This document shows, one piece after another, positions 36,202 to 45,124 of a DNA stretch of 64,000 nucleotides. The notes under the pieces were generated by a model. The model was given only the letters and a program-made list of their open reading frames with translations, made no database searches and was not told where the DNA came from. The stretch covers positions 43,681 to 107,680 of the forward strand of contig JAEQMT010000022.1 of NCBI GenBank assembly GCA_016722945.1, given 5' to 3'. The DNA comes from Desulfofustis sp. PB-SRB1. Lineage in GTDB: Bacteria; Desulfobacterota; Desulfobulbia; Desulfobulbales; Desulfocapsaceae. The position numbers were made by a program, and so were the translations under genes. Every line of letters begins with the position of its first letter. Positions within the stretch are counted from its first letter, which is position 1.

Positions 36202-36278
36202 GTGGTGGTTACAACGAACCACCCGCGGATTAGCTTCAATCACAAATAAGAATCTCAAATTCCATTCAACACATAGAT

Positions 36279-38162
36279 ATGAGTCATTCATTTACCGCGT
36301 ATCGCTACATTCGGACACCGGCCGGCGAGTCAGTGCTGGACGTGGCTGAAGTCCCGATCAACCTTGCCAGCCCACACATCGAGGCGCCGGCGCGGGGGAC
36401 ACTGCTTCTCACCGGCGGGTTTACCTCCATTATGGCCGATGACGCCATACCCGTTTCCGCCACCTTACAGCTAAACGGCGATCTGGCCGGCCACGACCCG
36501 GAGGTGCTGCGGGCGATCGCCGCTGCCGAACTCAGACGCCACACCGGAGGTTCATGGCGGACAACCACCCATGAGGCGGATCGCCGGGTCGCCGTTGTCG
36601 CCGGTGATGTTTCCCGTCTGCAAAAATTTATCGACAGATATGGAGGCGTTCTCGACATTGAGCCGCTTTTGCTGAATGGCTATCATCCTGAGTTTGCCAC
36701 CGCTGCCAATCTTGTTATCGAACAAGCTGAGCACCTGCTTCTCAGTTTTCAGGTACGTACCCCGGTCCATAGAGATCGGTGCACCTATTGCGGGGCGTGC
36801 GGTCCCGTCTGTCCGGTGGATTGTATTACGCCCTCGATGTTTATCGATCTTGCCCGCTGCACCTATTGCGGCGAGTGCGTCGCTGTCTGCCCACATGAGG
36901 CCGTCGAGCTTTACCTGGCGGAAAATAGAACCCTTGAGATCCCGGCAGTGATCATACTCGAACGGAGTTCACTGGAGTATGACGAGACTCTGCCGAACGT
37001 CTTTCATGAGAGTCAACTGGCGGAGTATTTCGCCTCGCTTGCCGACTATCAGGTGGAAGAGATTATCGGGTGCGACCCGGGGCTCTGCCAGTATCATCCG
37101 GAAATGGCGGTGGGCTGCACGAAATGCTTTTCGGCGTGCGATTTTGATGCAATTGCCAAAACGAAGCAGGGGATCAGGGTCGATCATCGCCGCTGTGTTG
37201 AATGTGGATCCTGTGTCGCCGTATGTCCCACCGGGGCCATGCAGTACCTTCGCTTTACCGATCGGGCGTTTTTCCAATACCTTGATGAACTTGCTCCAAT
37301 GACCATCGACACCGTGGTGGTGGGCGATGAATCTCAGCTGCACCGGTTCTGGTGGCGCTATTCCACCACATCGTATGAGAATACATTTTTTCTTGAGTAT
37401 CCAAATCCCCGGGCGCTGAGCCCCATGCACTGCATGATGCTGCTGGCCCGCGGTGTACGGCGTCTGTTCATCCTCCACGATGAGACGAAAGAAGGGGAGT
37501 CCGCGCTTCCCGTTCCCGGCGCACCTGTTGCCAATGCAATATGTTCGGCACTGTATGGGGCGGGACAATATGTTGTCACCGGCGATGGCAGTACACTTGC
37601 GGAAACATTGACTGAAACAAGCGGCAATGAAGCGGTGCCTTATGTTGAAACTGGCTCCTTTATCAACCGGCGTGAGCAGTTGATGTCTATACTGCGGTCC
37701 CTGAGCAAAACGCACACTCAGGAATTGTCCTTTACCGGCAGGGGTTTTGCCGTCTACGGTTCGGTTGACTGCGATCAGGATGCATGCACCCTCTGCCTTG
37801 CCTGTCTCAATGGTTGCAAAATCGGCAGCCTGCAGGGCGACGGCGATACCTTTGCGCTGACCCAGCGAGCCTCACTCTGCGTGCAGTGCGGGGTGTGCGT
37901 GCATATCTGCCCCGAGGACGCCCTCAGCCTGCGACCCGGTCTTGCACTGAACGATGCTTTTTTTGCTAACCAGGAACTGGCCCGTTCAGAAAAAATGAAA
38001 TGCGCCGGCTGCGGTAAGGTCTTTGGCACCGTCAAAAGCTACGAGCGGGTGATGGCGGTGCTGGCTGAAAAGAAGATGCTCGATGATCAGCCTGATCTCT
38101 TCGCCTATTGCGAAAAGTGCCGGGTTGTTAAGAGATTTGAAAGGATGCAGGATCATGAATGA
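36279..38162 (+). CDS. Multi-cluster 4Fe-4S ferredoxin-domain protein
   Basis: A 627-residue, apparently cytoplasmic protein with at least six cysteine-rich cluster motifs: RCTYCGACGPVCPVDC (~168-182), RCTYCGECVAVCP (~193-205), GCTKCFSACD (~279-288), RCVECGSCVAVCP (~305-317), CTLCLACLNGC (~503-513) and LCVQCGVCVHICP (~533-545). Two further CxxC pairs at 575-578 and 611-614 suggest a zinc or rubredoxin-like site. It probably relays electrons in anaerobic redox metabolism. It overlaps the TorD-like chaperone gene by eight bases, pointing to a link with molybdoenzyme maturation or function. Confidence 0.8.
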   Translation: MSHSFTAYRYIRTPAGESVLDVAEVPINLASPHIEAPARGTLLLTGGFTSIMADDAIPVSATLQLNGDLAGHDPEVLRAIAAAELRRHTGGSWRTTTHEADRRVAVVAGDVSRLQKFIDRYGGVLDIEPLLLNGYHPEFATAANLVIEQAEHLLLSFQVRTPVHRDRCTYCGACGPVCPVDCITPSMFIDLARCTYCGECVAVCPHEAVELYLAENRTLEIPAVIILERSSLEYDETLPNVFHESQLAEYFASLADYQVEEIIGCDPGLCQYHPEMAVGCTKCFSACDFDAIAKTKQGIRVDHRRCVECGSCVAVCPTGAMQYLRFTDRAFFQYLDELAPMTIDTVVVGDESQLHRFWWRYSTTSYENTFFLEYPNPRALSPMHCMMLLARGVRRLFILHDETKEGESALPVPGAPVANAICSALYGAGQYVVTGDGSTLAETLTETSGNEAVPYVETGSFINRREQLMSILRSLSKTHTQELSFTGRGFAVYGSVDCDQDACTLCLACLNGCKIGSLQGDGDTFALTQRASLCVQCGVCVHICPEDALSLRPGLALNDAFFANQELARSEKMKCAGCGKVFGTVKSYERVMAVLAEKKMLDDQPDLFAYCEKCRVVKRFERMQDHE

Positions 38163-38778
38163 TTTGTCAGCGCGTGATTTAAGGGTGGTGCGACTTCGCT
38201 TTTATGACATCTTGAAGTCGTTTCTCGATACCGAACCCGATGCCGAAAAACTGAGCCGCTGGCGCGGGGTTTTTTCCGCCCTGCGGCGCGAGCAGATATC
38301 TCCCGGTCTTGACCGGTCCGCGGCAACGATTCATGCCCTGCTTGCCGAGCAGAACCTGGCCGATATAAAGGAGGAATATTACGAACTCTTTGTCAATCCA
38401 TTCAGTGATGACAAGGTTATTCTCAATGGTTCATTTTACCGCGATGACCGCATTGGCGGCCCGTCACTGGTGGAGTTCCGGGCTTTTCTTAAAGAGGCGG
38501 GTCTGACCTTTGATCGGGCTTCCATGCTCGAAGATGACTCTCTGCTGGTTATGCTCGATTTTATGGCGACCCTGATCGGCGCCGAGAAGGATGCGCGGGA
38601 CGGTGATCGTCTGCAGCATCTGCAGAGCAGGCTTCTCAACGAATATCTCCGGCCAACCGCCCAGAGTGTGGGGAAACGTGTAGGGGAGGTGAGCAGCGCC
38701 GCCTTTTATTCGGCCTGTTTTACCTTTATGACCGACTACCTCGATATTGAGCGTGCGCTTTTTGACTCGGGTGCATAA
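38155..38778 (+). CDS. TorD-family molybdoenzyme chaperone
   Basis: A 207-residue all-helical protein with a TorD/DmsD-like pattern: LRFYDILKSFLDTEPDAEKL at the N-terminus, EEYYELFVNPFSDDKVILNGSFY in the middle and FYSACFTFMTDYLDIERALF at the end. Such chaperones hold the Tat signal of molybdopterin oxidoreductases until cofactor is inserted. The client enzyme is not in the window. The ATG at 38155 lies within the preceding ferredoxin gene's last codons, so the two are co-translated. Confidence 0.8.
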   Translation: MNDLSARDLRVVRLRFYDILKSFLDTEPDAEKLSRWRGVFSALRREQISPGLDRSAATIHALLAEQNLADIKEEYYELFVNPFSDDKVILNGSFYRDDRIGGPSLVEFRAFLKEAGLTFDRASMLEDDSLLVMLDFMATLIGAEKDARDGDRLQHLQSRLLNEYLRPTAQSVGKRVGEVSSAAFYSACFTFMTDYLDIERALFDSGA

Positions 38779-38881
38779 ACAACGCATACGCTCAGTTTCA
38801 GGTGGGTGCCTCATTGTTCGATCCATCGTTAAGATAAAAACAACGGCGACACCGGCGTATTGTTTTACGCGGGCCGCGGGC

Positions 38882-40021
38882 ATGATCCGCGGTCTCACCC
38901 TTGCCGTTGTATCGGTACTGTTGTTATGGGCTTCCTGCCCGCTGCACGCTCAGCAGCACCCCCCCATTGTCCTTGGCCAATCATGTGCCTTAAGTGGTCC
39001 GGCCAAGGATCTTGGTCTGGAGATGCGGGCCGGGCTGCTCGCCGCATTTTCCCGGATCAACGAGAACGGCGGCGTCCATGGCCGGCCGATTCGGTTGATC
39101 AGCAAAGACGACGGCTATGAACCCGACAAGGCGTTGTTCAATACTAGGCAGCTGATTGTCGATGACCAGGTATTTCTGCTCATCGGCGCGGTGGGCACCC
39201 CCACCACAAAAGCGGTCATCCCAATCATTGAAACATATCAGGTGCCGCTGTTTGCGCCATTCACCGGGGCGGAATTGCTGCGCGCCCCGTTTCACCGCTA
39301 TATCATCAATGTGCGGGCCAGTTACGCCCAGGAAATGGAGCGACTTGCGGATTACCTTATCGACCAAAAAGGGATCACCAGGATCGCCTGTTTTTATCAA
39401 AACGACAGCTATGGATTTGCCGGTCTGGAAGGTATTGAAGCGGCACTTGCGGCGCGGGGACTCCAGCTGGTCTCCACCGGCAGTTACGAGCGCAATACCA
39501 TCGCCGTAATGGGGGCGGTACGGGAGATTTTCGCGGCGGAGCCGGAGGCGGTTATTCTTGTGGGCGCCTACGCCGCCTGTGCCGAATTTATCAAACTCGG
39601 CAAGAACAAGTACGACGACCAATTGATCTTCGGCAATATTTCCTTTGTCGGCACCAAGAGTCTGCACAACGCCCTTGGCGCCTATGGCAAGGGTGTCATT
39701 GTTTCCCAGGTGGTACCGCACCCGGAAGACACCAGTATCGCGCTGGTGAGAGAGTACCGGGCCGATATGGATGCGTATCAGCACGATCAGCCGCTCAGCT
39801 TTACCTCACTGGAAGGCTACATTGCCGGTCGGCTCTTTGCCGAGATCGGGGAAGCGGTTGAGGGTGAACTGACCAGAGAGGGGTTTATCCACACCCTGGA
39901 GACGATGGGCAACATGGATATCGGCGGGGTAGCCCTGTCGTTTGGCCCCGATGATCACCAGGGCATGGACGATATCTACCTTACCCGCATCTATCCCCGC
40001 ATTGAAACACTTGAGCAGTAA
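38882..40021 (+). CDS. Branched-chain-amino-acid-type periplasmic binding protein
   Basis: A 379-residue type-1 periplasmic binding protein (LivK-like). A signal peptide (IRGLTLAVVSVLLLWASCPLHA) precedes PPIVLGQSCALSGPAKDLGLEMRAG and the NENGGVHGRPIRLISKDDGYEPDKA signature. The ATG at 38882 is chosen because it begins the signal peptide. No permease or ATPase is adjacent. It may serve a sensor or an orphan transporter. Confidence 0.82.
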   Translation: MIRGLTLAVVSVLLLWASCPLHAQQHPPIVLGQSCALSGPAKDLGLEMRAGLLAAFSRINENGGVHGRPIRLISKDDGYEPDKALFNTRQLIVDDQVFLLIGAVGTPTTKAVIPIIETYQVPLFAPFTGAELLRAPFHRYIINVRASYAQEMERLADYLIDQKGITRIACFYQNDSYGFAGLEGIEAALAARGLQLVSTGSYERNTIAVMGAVREIFAAEPEAVILVGAYAACAEFIKLGKNKYDDQLIFGNISFVGTKSLHNALGAYGKGVIVSQVVPHPEDTSIALVREYRADMDAYQHDQPLSFTSLEGYIAGRLFAEIGEAVEGELTREGFIHTLETMGNMDIGGVALSFGPDDHQGMDDIYLTRIYPRIETLEQ

Positions 40022-40082
40022 CCGTTTTAGCTGGTTACCCGGCAATGGTGGGTGAGAGGGTGCTGCTGAGTTGGTGTTGCGG

Positions 40083-40210
40083 GTTTCTTGGTATTTGCGG
40101 TACTACAGGTTAAAGATAAATACGGTGTTCCCGGAACCTTATCGTGGGCCTTGCGACTTGGTACTGGTACAAAATGTCAAGGATAAAGATTTGACACCCA
40201 GCTTTGACAC
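40083..40210. repeat. Dispersed repeat module A plus REP-like tail
   Basis: A ~125-bp block whose first part (TTCTTGGTATTTGCGGTAC...) is shared with modules at 41598, 50119 and 62099. Its last part (ATGTCAAGGATAAAGATTTG, at 40174-40193, then ACACCC) is a diverged copy of the REP-like family. The gene-free stretch 40022-40510 holds this block and the operator below, and no gene that can be supported. Confidence 0.7.
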
Positions 40211-40484
40211 CCACCTTATATGGTGGCTAAGCTATATTTTGCCCAGCAAAGTAAACGTATTGAAGAGATAAGGGCCACAGTGACTGCAATGATGCGGCGC
40301 AGACCCACTCCGTTAAAGACGGCGAGAATTTCCTGGGCGGGTTTTTGCTATTAGACGCTTAAAAAAGCGATATGTAAAGATACGGCTATGAACTTCGTTG
40401 TAGATAAAGTCAGCCTGCAATTTATTCAGATGACGTAAAAAACAGGCGTAATTGATTTTCATCAAAAAGAAATCTCTTGCCACA

Positions 40485-40502
40485 TGTAATCGAACGATTA
40501 CA
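40485..40502. promoter_or_regulatory. Palindromic operator upstream of toxin-antitoxin pair
   Basis: A perfect 18-base palindrome TGTAATCGAACGATTACA ends eight bases before the toxin ATG. Its position and symmetry fit a binding site for the HTH antitoxin, giving autoregulation of the module. Confidence 0.65.
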
Positions 40503-40510
40503 ATAGAAAA

Positions 40511-40807
40511 ATGTATACGGTCAAGCTCACCACGGCCTTCGAGACCTGGCTTACTGATTTAAAGGATAATACTACCCGCCTCCGCTTGGCCAGACGGCTG
40601 GATAAAGCACAGCGTGGTAACCTTGGTGACGTAAAGTCGATCGGGAACGGTCTCTATGAGATGCGCGAGCATTTCGGTCCAGGATGGCGGATGTATTACC
40701 TGCAGCGGGGTCAAACGCTGATCGTGATGCTTGGTGGCGGTGATAAGTCCAGCCAAACCACCGACATTAAAAAGGCCGCCGCTATTGCGGCAACAATTAA
40801 GGAGTAA
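40511..40807 (+). CDS. RelE/HigB-superfamily addiction-module killer protein
   Basis: A 98-residue toxin of the phage Gp49/HigB-like 'addiction module killer' group. FETWLTDLKDNTTRLRLARRLDKAQRGNLGDVKSIGNGLYEMREHFGPGWRMYYL is typical, with the basic core and YEMREHFGPGWR signature. It probably cleaves translated mRNA. It is followed after three bases by its antitoxin and preceded by a palindromic operator. Confidence 0.9.
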   Translation: MYTVKLTTAFETWLTDLKDNTTRLRLARRLDKAQRGNLGDVKSIGNGLYEMREHFGPGWRMYYLQRGQTLIVMLGGGDKSSQTTDIKKAAAIAATIKE

Positions 40808-40810
40808 GCC

Positions 40811-41146
40811 ATGAGCGAGCAAAAAATTCATATCTCCACATTGCCCGAATTCGACATGGCCAGTCATCTGAACAACGAAGAGGAAATCGCCGCTTACCTG
40901 ACCATGGTCATCGAGGAAGGAGACGTCTCTGAGCTTGCCTACGCACTAGGCGTTGCCGCCCGCGCCCGTGGAATGAGCGAGGTAGCCAAAGCGGCTGGAA
41001 TATCCAGAGAGGCCCTTTACAAGGCGCTGCGGCCCATCGCACAACCCCGCTTTGAGACCATCAACCGTGTCTGTGCCGCTCTGGGAGTGCGGCTGGTAGC
41101 AAAACCAATGCATGATCACGATGGAGACCTCATGCATCACGCTTAA
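40811..41146 (+). CDS. HTH antitoxin of the addiction-module antidote family
   Basis: A 111-residue protein. An N-terminal toxin-binding stretch (FDMASHLNNEEEIAAYLTMVIEEGD) is followed by an HTH (ARGMSEVAKAAGISREALYKAL...FETINRVCAALGVRL). This is the partner of the upstream killer protein. An RHS fragment begins within ten bases of its stop, so the pair sits at the edge of the rearranged region. Confidence 0.9.
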   Translation: MSEQKIHISTLPEFDMASHLNNEEEIAAYLTMVIEEGDVSELAYALGVAARARGMSEVAKAAGISREALYKALRPIAQPRFETINRVCAALGVRLVAKPMHDHDGDLMHHA

Positions 41147-41153
41147 CTGGCAT

Positions 41154-41588
41154 GGAAAGCGTGGTGACACCGTCAAGCCCGTCATGGCTGTAATAATCAA
41201 GATACATGCGCGGGATCTGACCGTCACTGAAATTGTATGATGTGGAATAGCGGAACTGTGCCACCAGACGACCACCGGCCCGGTAGAAGGCCTTTGTCTG
41301 ATGGTCCTGGCGGCTGGAATGTTCGTGCAGGACTTCAAGGCCGTCGTAGAGATAGCGCACCTGTTCAAAGCGTACATCGTCTATTGTGCCCTCCAGCATC
41401 CCGTTAAAGGAGGGGCCGGTGTGCTTTTCCACCCTCCGGCCGGAGGCATCGTAGCGATATTCGGTAACAAATTGCAGGGCGGGCTTACGGCTGAGCCCGG
41501 CGGGTAGATCTTCGCCGTGGGCGGTGCGGTTGGTAGGATGCAGCTGCTGCTCGACGATACGGATCAGCCGGTGCTCGCAGTCGTACGG
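41154..41588 (-). pseudogene. RHS-repeat protein fragment (both ends lost)
   Basis: The minus strand encodes an internal RHS segment (RIVEQQLHPTNRTA, YRYDASGRRVEKHTGPSFNG, VRYLYDGLEVLHEHSS, RMYLDYYSHDGL) closely matching the larger RHS genes to the right. At the 3' side the homology stops within the conserved LDYYSHDGLGSV region, so the core end and tip are missing. At the 5' side it stops exactly where repeat module B begins. It is a remnant, not a functional toxin. Confidence 0.85.
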
Positions 41589-41589
41589 G

Positions 41590-41753
41590 TTTGGAGCTCT
41601 TGGTCTTCGCGGTACTGCGGGTGAAAGAAAAATTCGGTGTTCCCGCGACCCCATCGTGAGCAAATTCACCTGGTATTTGTACAAAATGTCAAAGATAAAG
41701 ATTTGACACCCAGCTTTCCCGCGACACCCAGCTTTCCCGACACCCAGCTTTCC
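41590..41753. repeat. Dispersed repeat module B plus REP-like tail
   Basis: This block shares CTCTTGGTCTTCGCGGTACT and the following ~50 bases with modules A, C and D, then a REP-like ATGTCAAAGATAAAGATTTG with repeated ACACCCAGCTTTCCC units. It separates two RHS fragments, 41154-41588 and 41757-41804. Confidence 0.7.
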
Positions 41754-41756
41754 CCT

Positions 41757-41804
41757 GTTCGAAGCGTACATCGTCCACGGTGCCTTCCAGCATCCCGTTA
41801 AACT
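41757..41804 (-). pseudogene. Tiny RHS fragment
   Basis: About 48 bp encoding the RHS segment FNGMLEGTVDDVRFE, matching 49689-49735. Homology stops abruptly at 41804, probably where the IS1634-like element begins. Confidence 0.6.
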
Positions 41805-41880
41805 GAAGTTCCTCGACAAAAAAGTACTTTTTATCTGTAATTACTGATATATAGCAATCACATCAAGTGCACGGTTTTGT

Positions 41881-43584
41881 CTACACCTGGATTTTCTTCA
41901 CCAACTCAAAAGCCCTGAGTTGATACTCCGATGGGTGCGTATCTATGGTGAAGGTATCGGTGTCCAGAGCATCTTTTTTTCGACACGTGTTTCGCACAAT
42001 GGTTGCCAGATGTTTCAACAACGTTTGAAAACTCTGCACCGGTGATCCATCAGGTAATCGTCTGCTCTGTGCTTTTTTATCGGCTGCTGGTGAGCGCTGG
42101 GCTGCGTGTACCGGGTCACGGTGATCTTTTGCCGCGCTATCTTCATCAGCAAAAAGCAGCGGCCTCCATGCCTCGAACATATGCCATTTGACATAGTACG
42201 CAAGCATACAAATAAATAGATGAGCCCGAACCCGCTTCTCCACATGATGGTGGATAGGCCGCACCAACAGATCCATCGTCTTGATCGAGCGAAACGCCTG
42301 CTAAACGTGGCTGAGATCTTTGTAATGCCGCACGGCGTCTTCCGCCGAGAGGGCGTCTAGAGGAACCGAGGTGCGAATAATATAGATACCGTCAAGGGAC
42401 TCTTCCTCAGCTACTTTCTGCTCATCAATGCGATACGATAAACGGCATTCGTCGATGTCGATAATAAAATGTTTGGCTACCTTGTATGTGTTGATAACCC
42501 TGCCAACTCGTACGCCGATTTTATCTTTTTGTTTCACATACCCGCGGCCAATCATCGCTTGAACTTTGTCAAGCTCTCTGGAGGTTGCCTCAAGCAATTC
42601 CCGACGTTTGTGCGTGCGCCGTGCCGCCAAGTCAGGATTACGGCATGCCACCAATCGCTCACCAGGGTAATCGGGATGACTCACGGTAACTAAGTTACGT
42701 TCATCAAAAAGCCCCAGTTGCAAGGCGCCTCTATTCATCAGTTTCTTGATGGCCCCGCTTTTGAGTGCGGTAATCCACTCGATTCCTCGATAGTGAGAAA
42801 GCGCGTTTATCTGTGTTTGAGAAATCATGCCGCGATCCCCAACAAGCACGACCGTGTCAAGGTTGAACTGTTCTTTGAGTTTTTCTACCTGGGGAATGAG
42901 GGTCTGGGGATCTGAGGTATTGCCGGGAAATACCGAGATGGAAACCGGGCAGCCGCGCCGATCCGTCATCAGCCCATAGTTTACCTGCAATTTCCCCTTT
43001 TTCCCATCACGGTTGTATCCACGAGCGGCCAGCGGACAACAGGTACCTTCAAAATAGCTTGAAGAAAGATCATACAGCACATGCCCGCCGTGGTGTACAT
43101 GGCGACCCGCAAGTTTCGTTTCAATCCGCTCTTGCCTCTGAAGCAGCCAATCCATAGCCTGGTATAATTCGTCTTCGTCTGTATCGTCCGCGGTAAGCAT
43201 TTCGCCGAGCGTGGTCGCATTGATCGTTCGCGATAACGCCAGTTTGCTCTGCGGATCGATAATTCTTGAAACGAGCATGGCGATGACCAGATCCCGCTCT
43301 CGACTGCGTCGGCTGCTGATTGCCTGATCAAGTTTTAATGCTTTAACGGCCTTCAGGCAGGCGTGTACATGACCATGTGCGCGCGATGAGACGATGGTGA
43401 AATGTTCCTCGGGGCGCACCAGTTGTTCTCCTTTGAGAATCTGGCGGATCGCGTGAGCTTGCTCAAGGGAGAGGCTGGAGAGATTGGCGATGGTCTGTTT
43501 GACAATCTTCTTTCCCTGCCGCACCGATTTTCTGAGCAAGATAGCGGGGGGAGATTTCCTGTTTGGTACGATATCGATATACAT
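41881..43584 (-). pseudogene. IS1634-family transposase interrupted by an amber codon
   Basis: Two collinear minus-strand parts in the same frame, 42301-43584 and 41881-42276, together encode a ~567-residue IS1634-family DDE transposase (LYDLSSSYFEG, VVLVGDRGMISQ, RPIHHHVEKRVRAHLFICMLAYYVKW). They are separated only by a TAG codon at 42301-42303, between YKDLSHV and QAFRSIK. By the Y-R-E-K signature of this group, that codon is where the catalytic glutamate should be, so a GAG-to-TAG change is the simplest explanation. Element ends were not located; the left end is probably near 41805. Confidence 0.85.
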
Positions 43585-43865
43585 GGGTTAAATGATACCA
43601 TAAAAAACATCATATGCAACAATAAAATGCTCATTTACATGGGTACAAAATGAACCCCAAAACGGCTCATTTTAAGGGTAACCACCTTAATTCAAATCAA
43701 AAAATTGGAATCTGGAAGAATTCTGTCAAGGAACTTCAGACTAATCTGTCATTCCACAATCGAAATATTTAGGTTAGTAACAGCAGATCAAAAGATGGCA
43801 TCTCTGGGAAGCTTAGAGGTAGATAGGAATTGAGATTGGAGAGAACGATACCGTCCTAAAATAAG

Positions 43866-43902
43866 AAAGGCGGGAACGACAATAACAGCCATCCCCGCCT
43901 TT
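43866..43902 (-). terminator. Rho-independent terminator of the heme-protein gene
   Basis: A stem of AAAGGCGGG with its perfect complement, spanning 43866-43902, with an ~18-base loop. It lies 40 bases after the stop of the minus-strand gene at 43942, and a T-rich tract follows on that strand. The rest of 43640-43941 holds no recognisable gene. Confidence 0.75.
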
Positions 43903-43941
43903 TCTTGGCTGTTCTAACAGCCAGCGAACTTATCTCAGTGC

Positions 43942-44970
43942 TTACTGAAATTTCAGCTCAAGTGTTTCCAAGTGGTACAGATGGTTTATCTGGGAGTTGT
44001 CGAAAACGGCAACGCCAAAAGGGTAGGTCTTGCCCATATCGGTAAACTGGACATCCTGGGTTTCGGCATTTTCTCCTTCGGTCTTGAGCGAACGCATTAC
44101 CTCGAGAGTCCACATGCCATTCTCATGATGGTTGCGAGCCAGAATATCGGCCCTACCGCCCATCATCGGCATGATGTCGATCCCGGGAACCACATCACCC
44201 GCCTTGAACGTATCGACAAAGGGAACTTTTTTACTTGGTATCACAAAATACTTATCATCTTCCGTCCGGTTAAGGTTCATAAAAGCCGGCGCAGTCTGGT
44301 CTGCATTGTCGTTGTTCGTGTAGCCACCTTTGCCAGTATCTCCTTTACGTCCATAGCCGCCATTCTTCTTCGGATCGGTATTGTTATCGACATACTGGTC
44401 ATCGAACATGCCCATCGGCAATGAACGGACATACTTGGCATGCCACATATCGATGGTTTCACCTTCTGCGGCGGTATATTTTCTTCCTGCAGATTTATCA
44501 CCCGGCACATTAAGGTGGCAGGCAATCATGCAGCCCTCTTCCTCAAAACCCTTGGTACTGATATTCCACCACATGGCTAATTTGTCTTCATAGTAGGTAT
44601 TTTCGTGGCCGGTACTGTCCTTGTTGGCCAGTTTTTTCCAAGAGCCATCCTCCTGCTTGACCCACGGAAAACGCTCTAGACTTTTGGTAGGATCTGCATA
44701 GGTAATTAAGAAGTACACATAATTATCGTCGTACAGCGATTTGATCGAAACATCTGTCTCTTGCATACCCTCATAGCCGTTGTTAGGCTCATAGGGAAGA
44801 TTATCAACGGTGACCACGATTTCTTCTGCGGCCCCCCAGGCCTTGTCTGCCATACCATCAAGCACAATGGGTGAACTAGCCTTGGTACTTATCAGGGTTT
44901 GATCTGCTGCATACGCGGTTGTTCCTATGCCAAGAATTCCAGCCAGGGCACACATCGTGATTTTCTTCAT
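43942..44970 (-). CDS. Secreted ethylbenzene-dehydrogenase-like heme-binding domain protein
   Basis: A 342-residue protein with a signal peptide (MKKITMCALAGILGIGTTAYA). The mature part fits the EB_dh/cytochrome c-552-like heme-binding domain (SPIVLDGMADKAWGAAEEI, DVSIKSLYDDNYVYFLITYADPT, EDKLAMWWNIS, WTLEVMRSLKTEG), the fold of the gamma subunit of DMSO-reductase-family enzymes. It contains an unusual CMIACH motif (CxxxCH). GGAGGAG lies five bases before the ATG at 44970. It probably acts in periplasmic electron transfer or sensing. A two-component system is encoded just upstream. Confidence 0.75.
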   Translation of the reverse strand: MKKITMCALAGILGIGTTAYAADQTLISTKASSPIVLDGMADKAWGAAEEIVVTVDNLPYEPNNGYEGMQETDVSIKSLYDDNYVYFLITYADPTKSLERFPWVKQEDGSWKKLANKDSTGHENTYYEDKLAMWWNISTKGFEEEGCMIACHLNVPGDKSAGRKYTAAEGETIDMWHAKYVRSLPMGMFDDQYVDNNTDPKKNGGYGRKGDTGKGGYTNNDNADQTAPAFMNLNRTEDDKYFVIPSKKVPFVDTFKAGDVVPGIDIMPMMGGRADILARNHHENGMWTLEVMRSLKTEGENAETQDVQFTDMGKTYPFGVAVFDNSQINHLYHLETLELKFQ

Positions 44971-45124
44971 GGGCTCCTCCAATTAAAAAATTGTATGGGA
45001 GACGTATGGTCCCCTTCGTTTCTACTTTGTAGGAGATATTGGGGTGGACATCCAGATAATCTTTACTCACATACTTGTGGGTTTTGTGAACTGGAGTACA
45101 CAGGTAGCTTTTATCTATACGGAA

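Noticed and set aside
40071..40271. 66-residue plus-strand frame in the gap before the toxin gene
   Set aside because: It lies across repeat module A and the REP-like tail and has no coding features.
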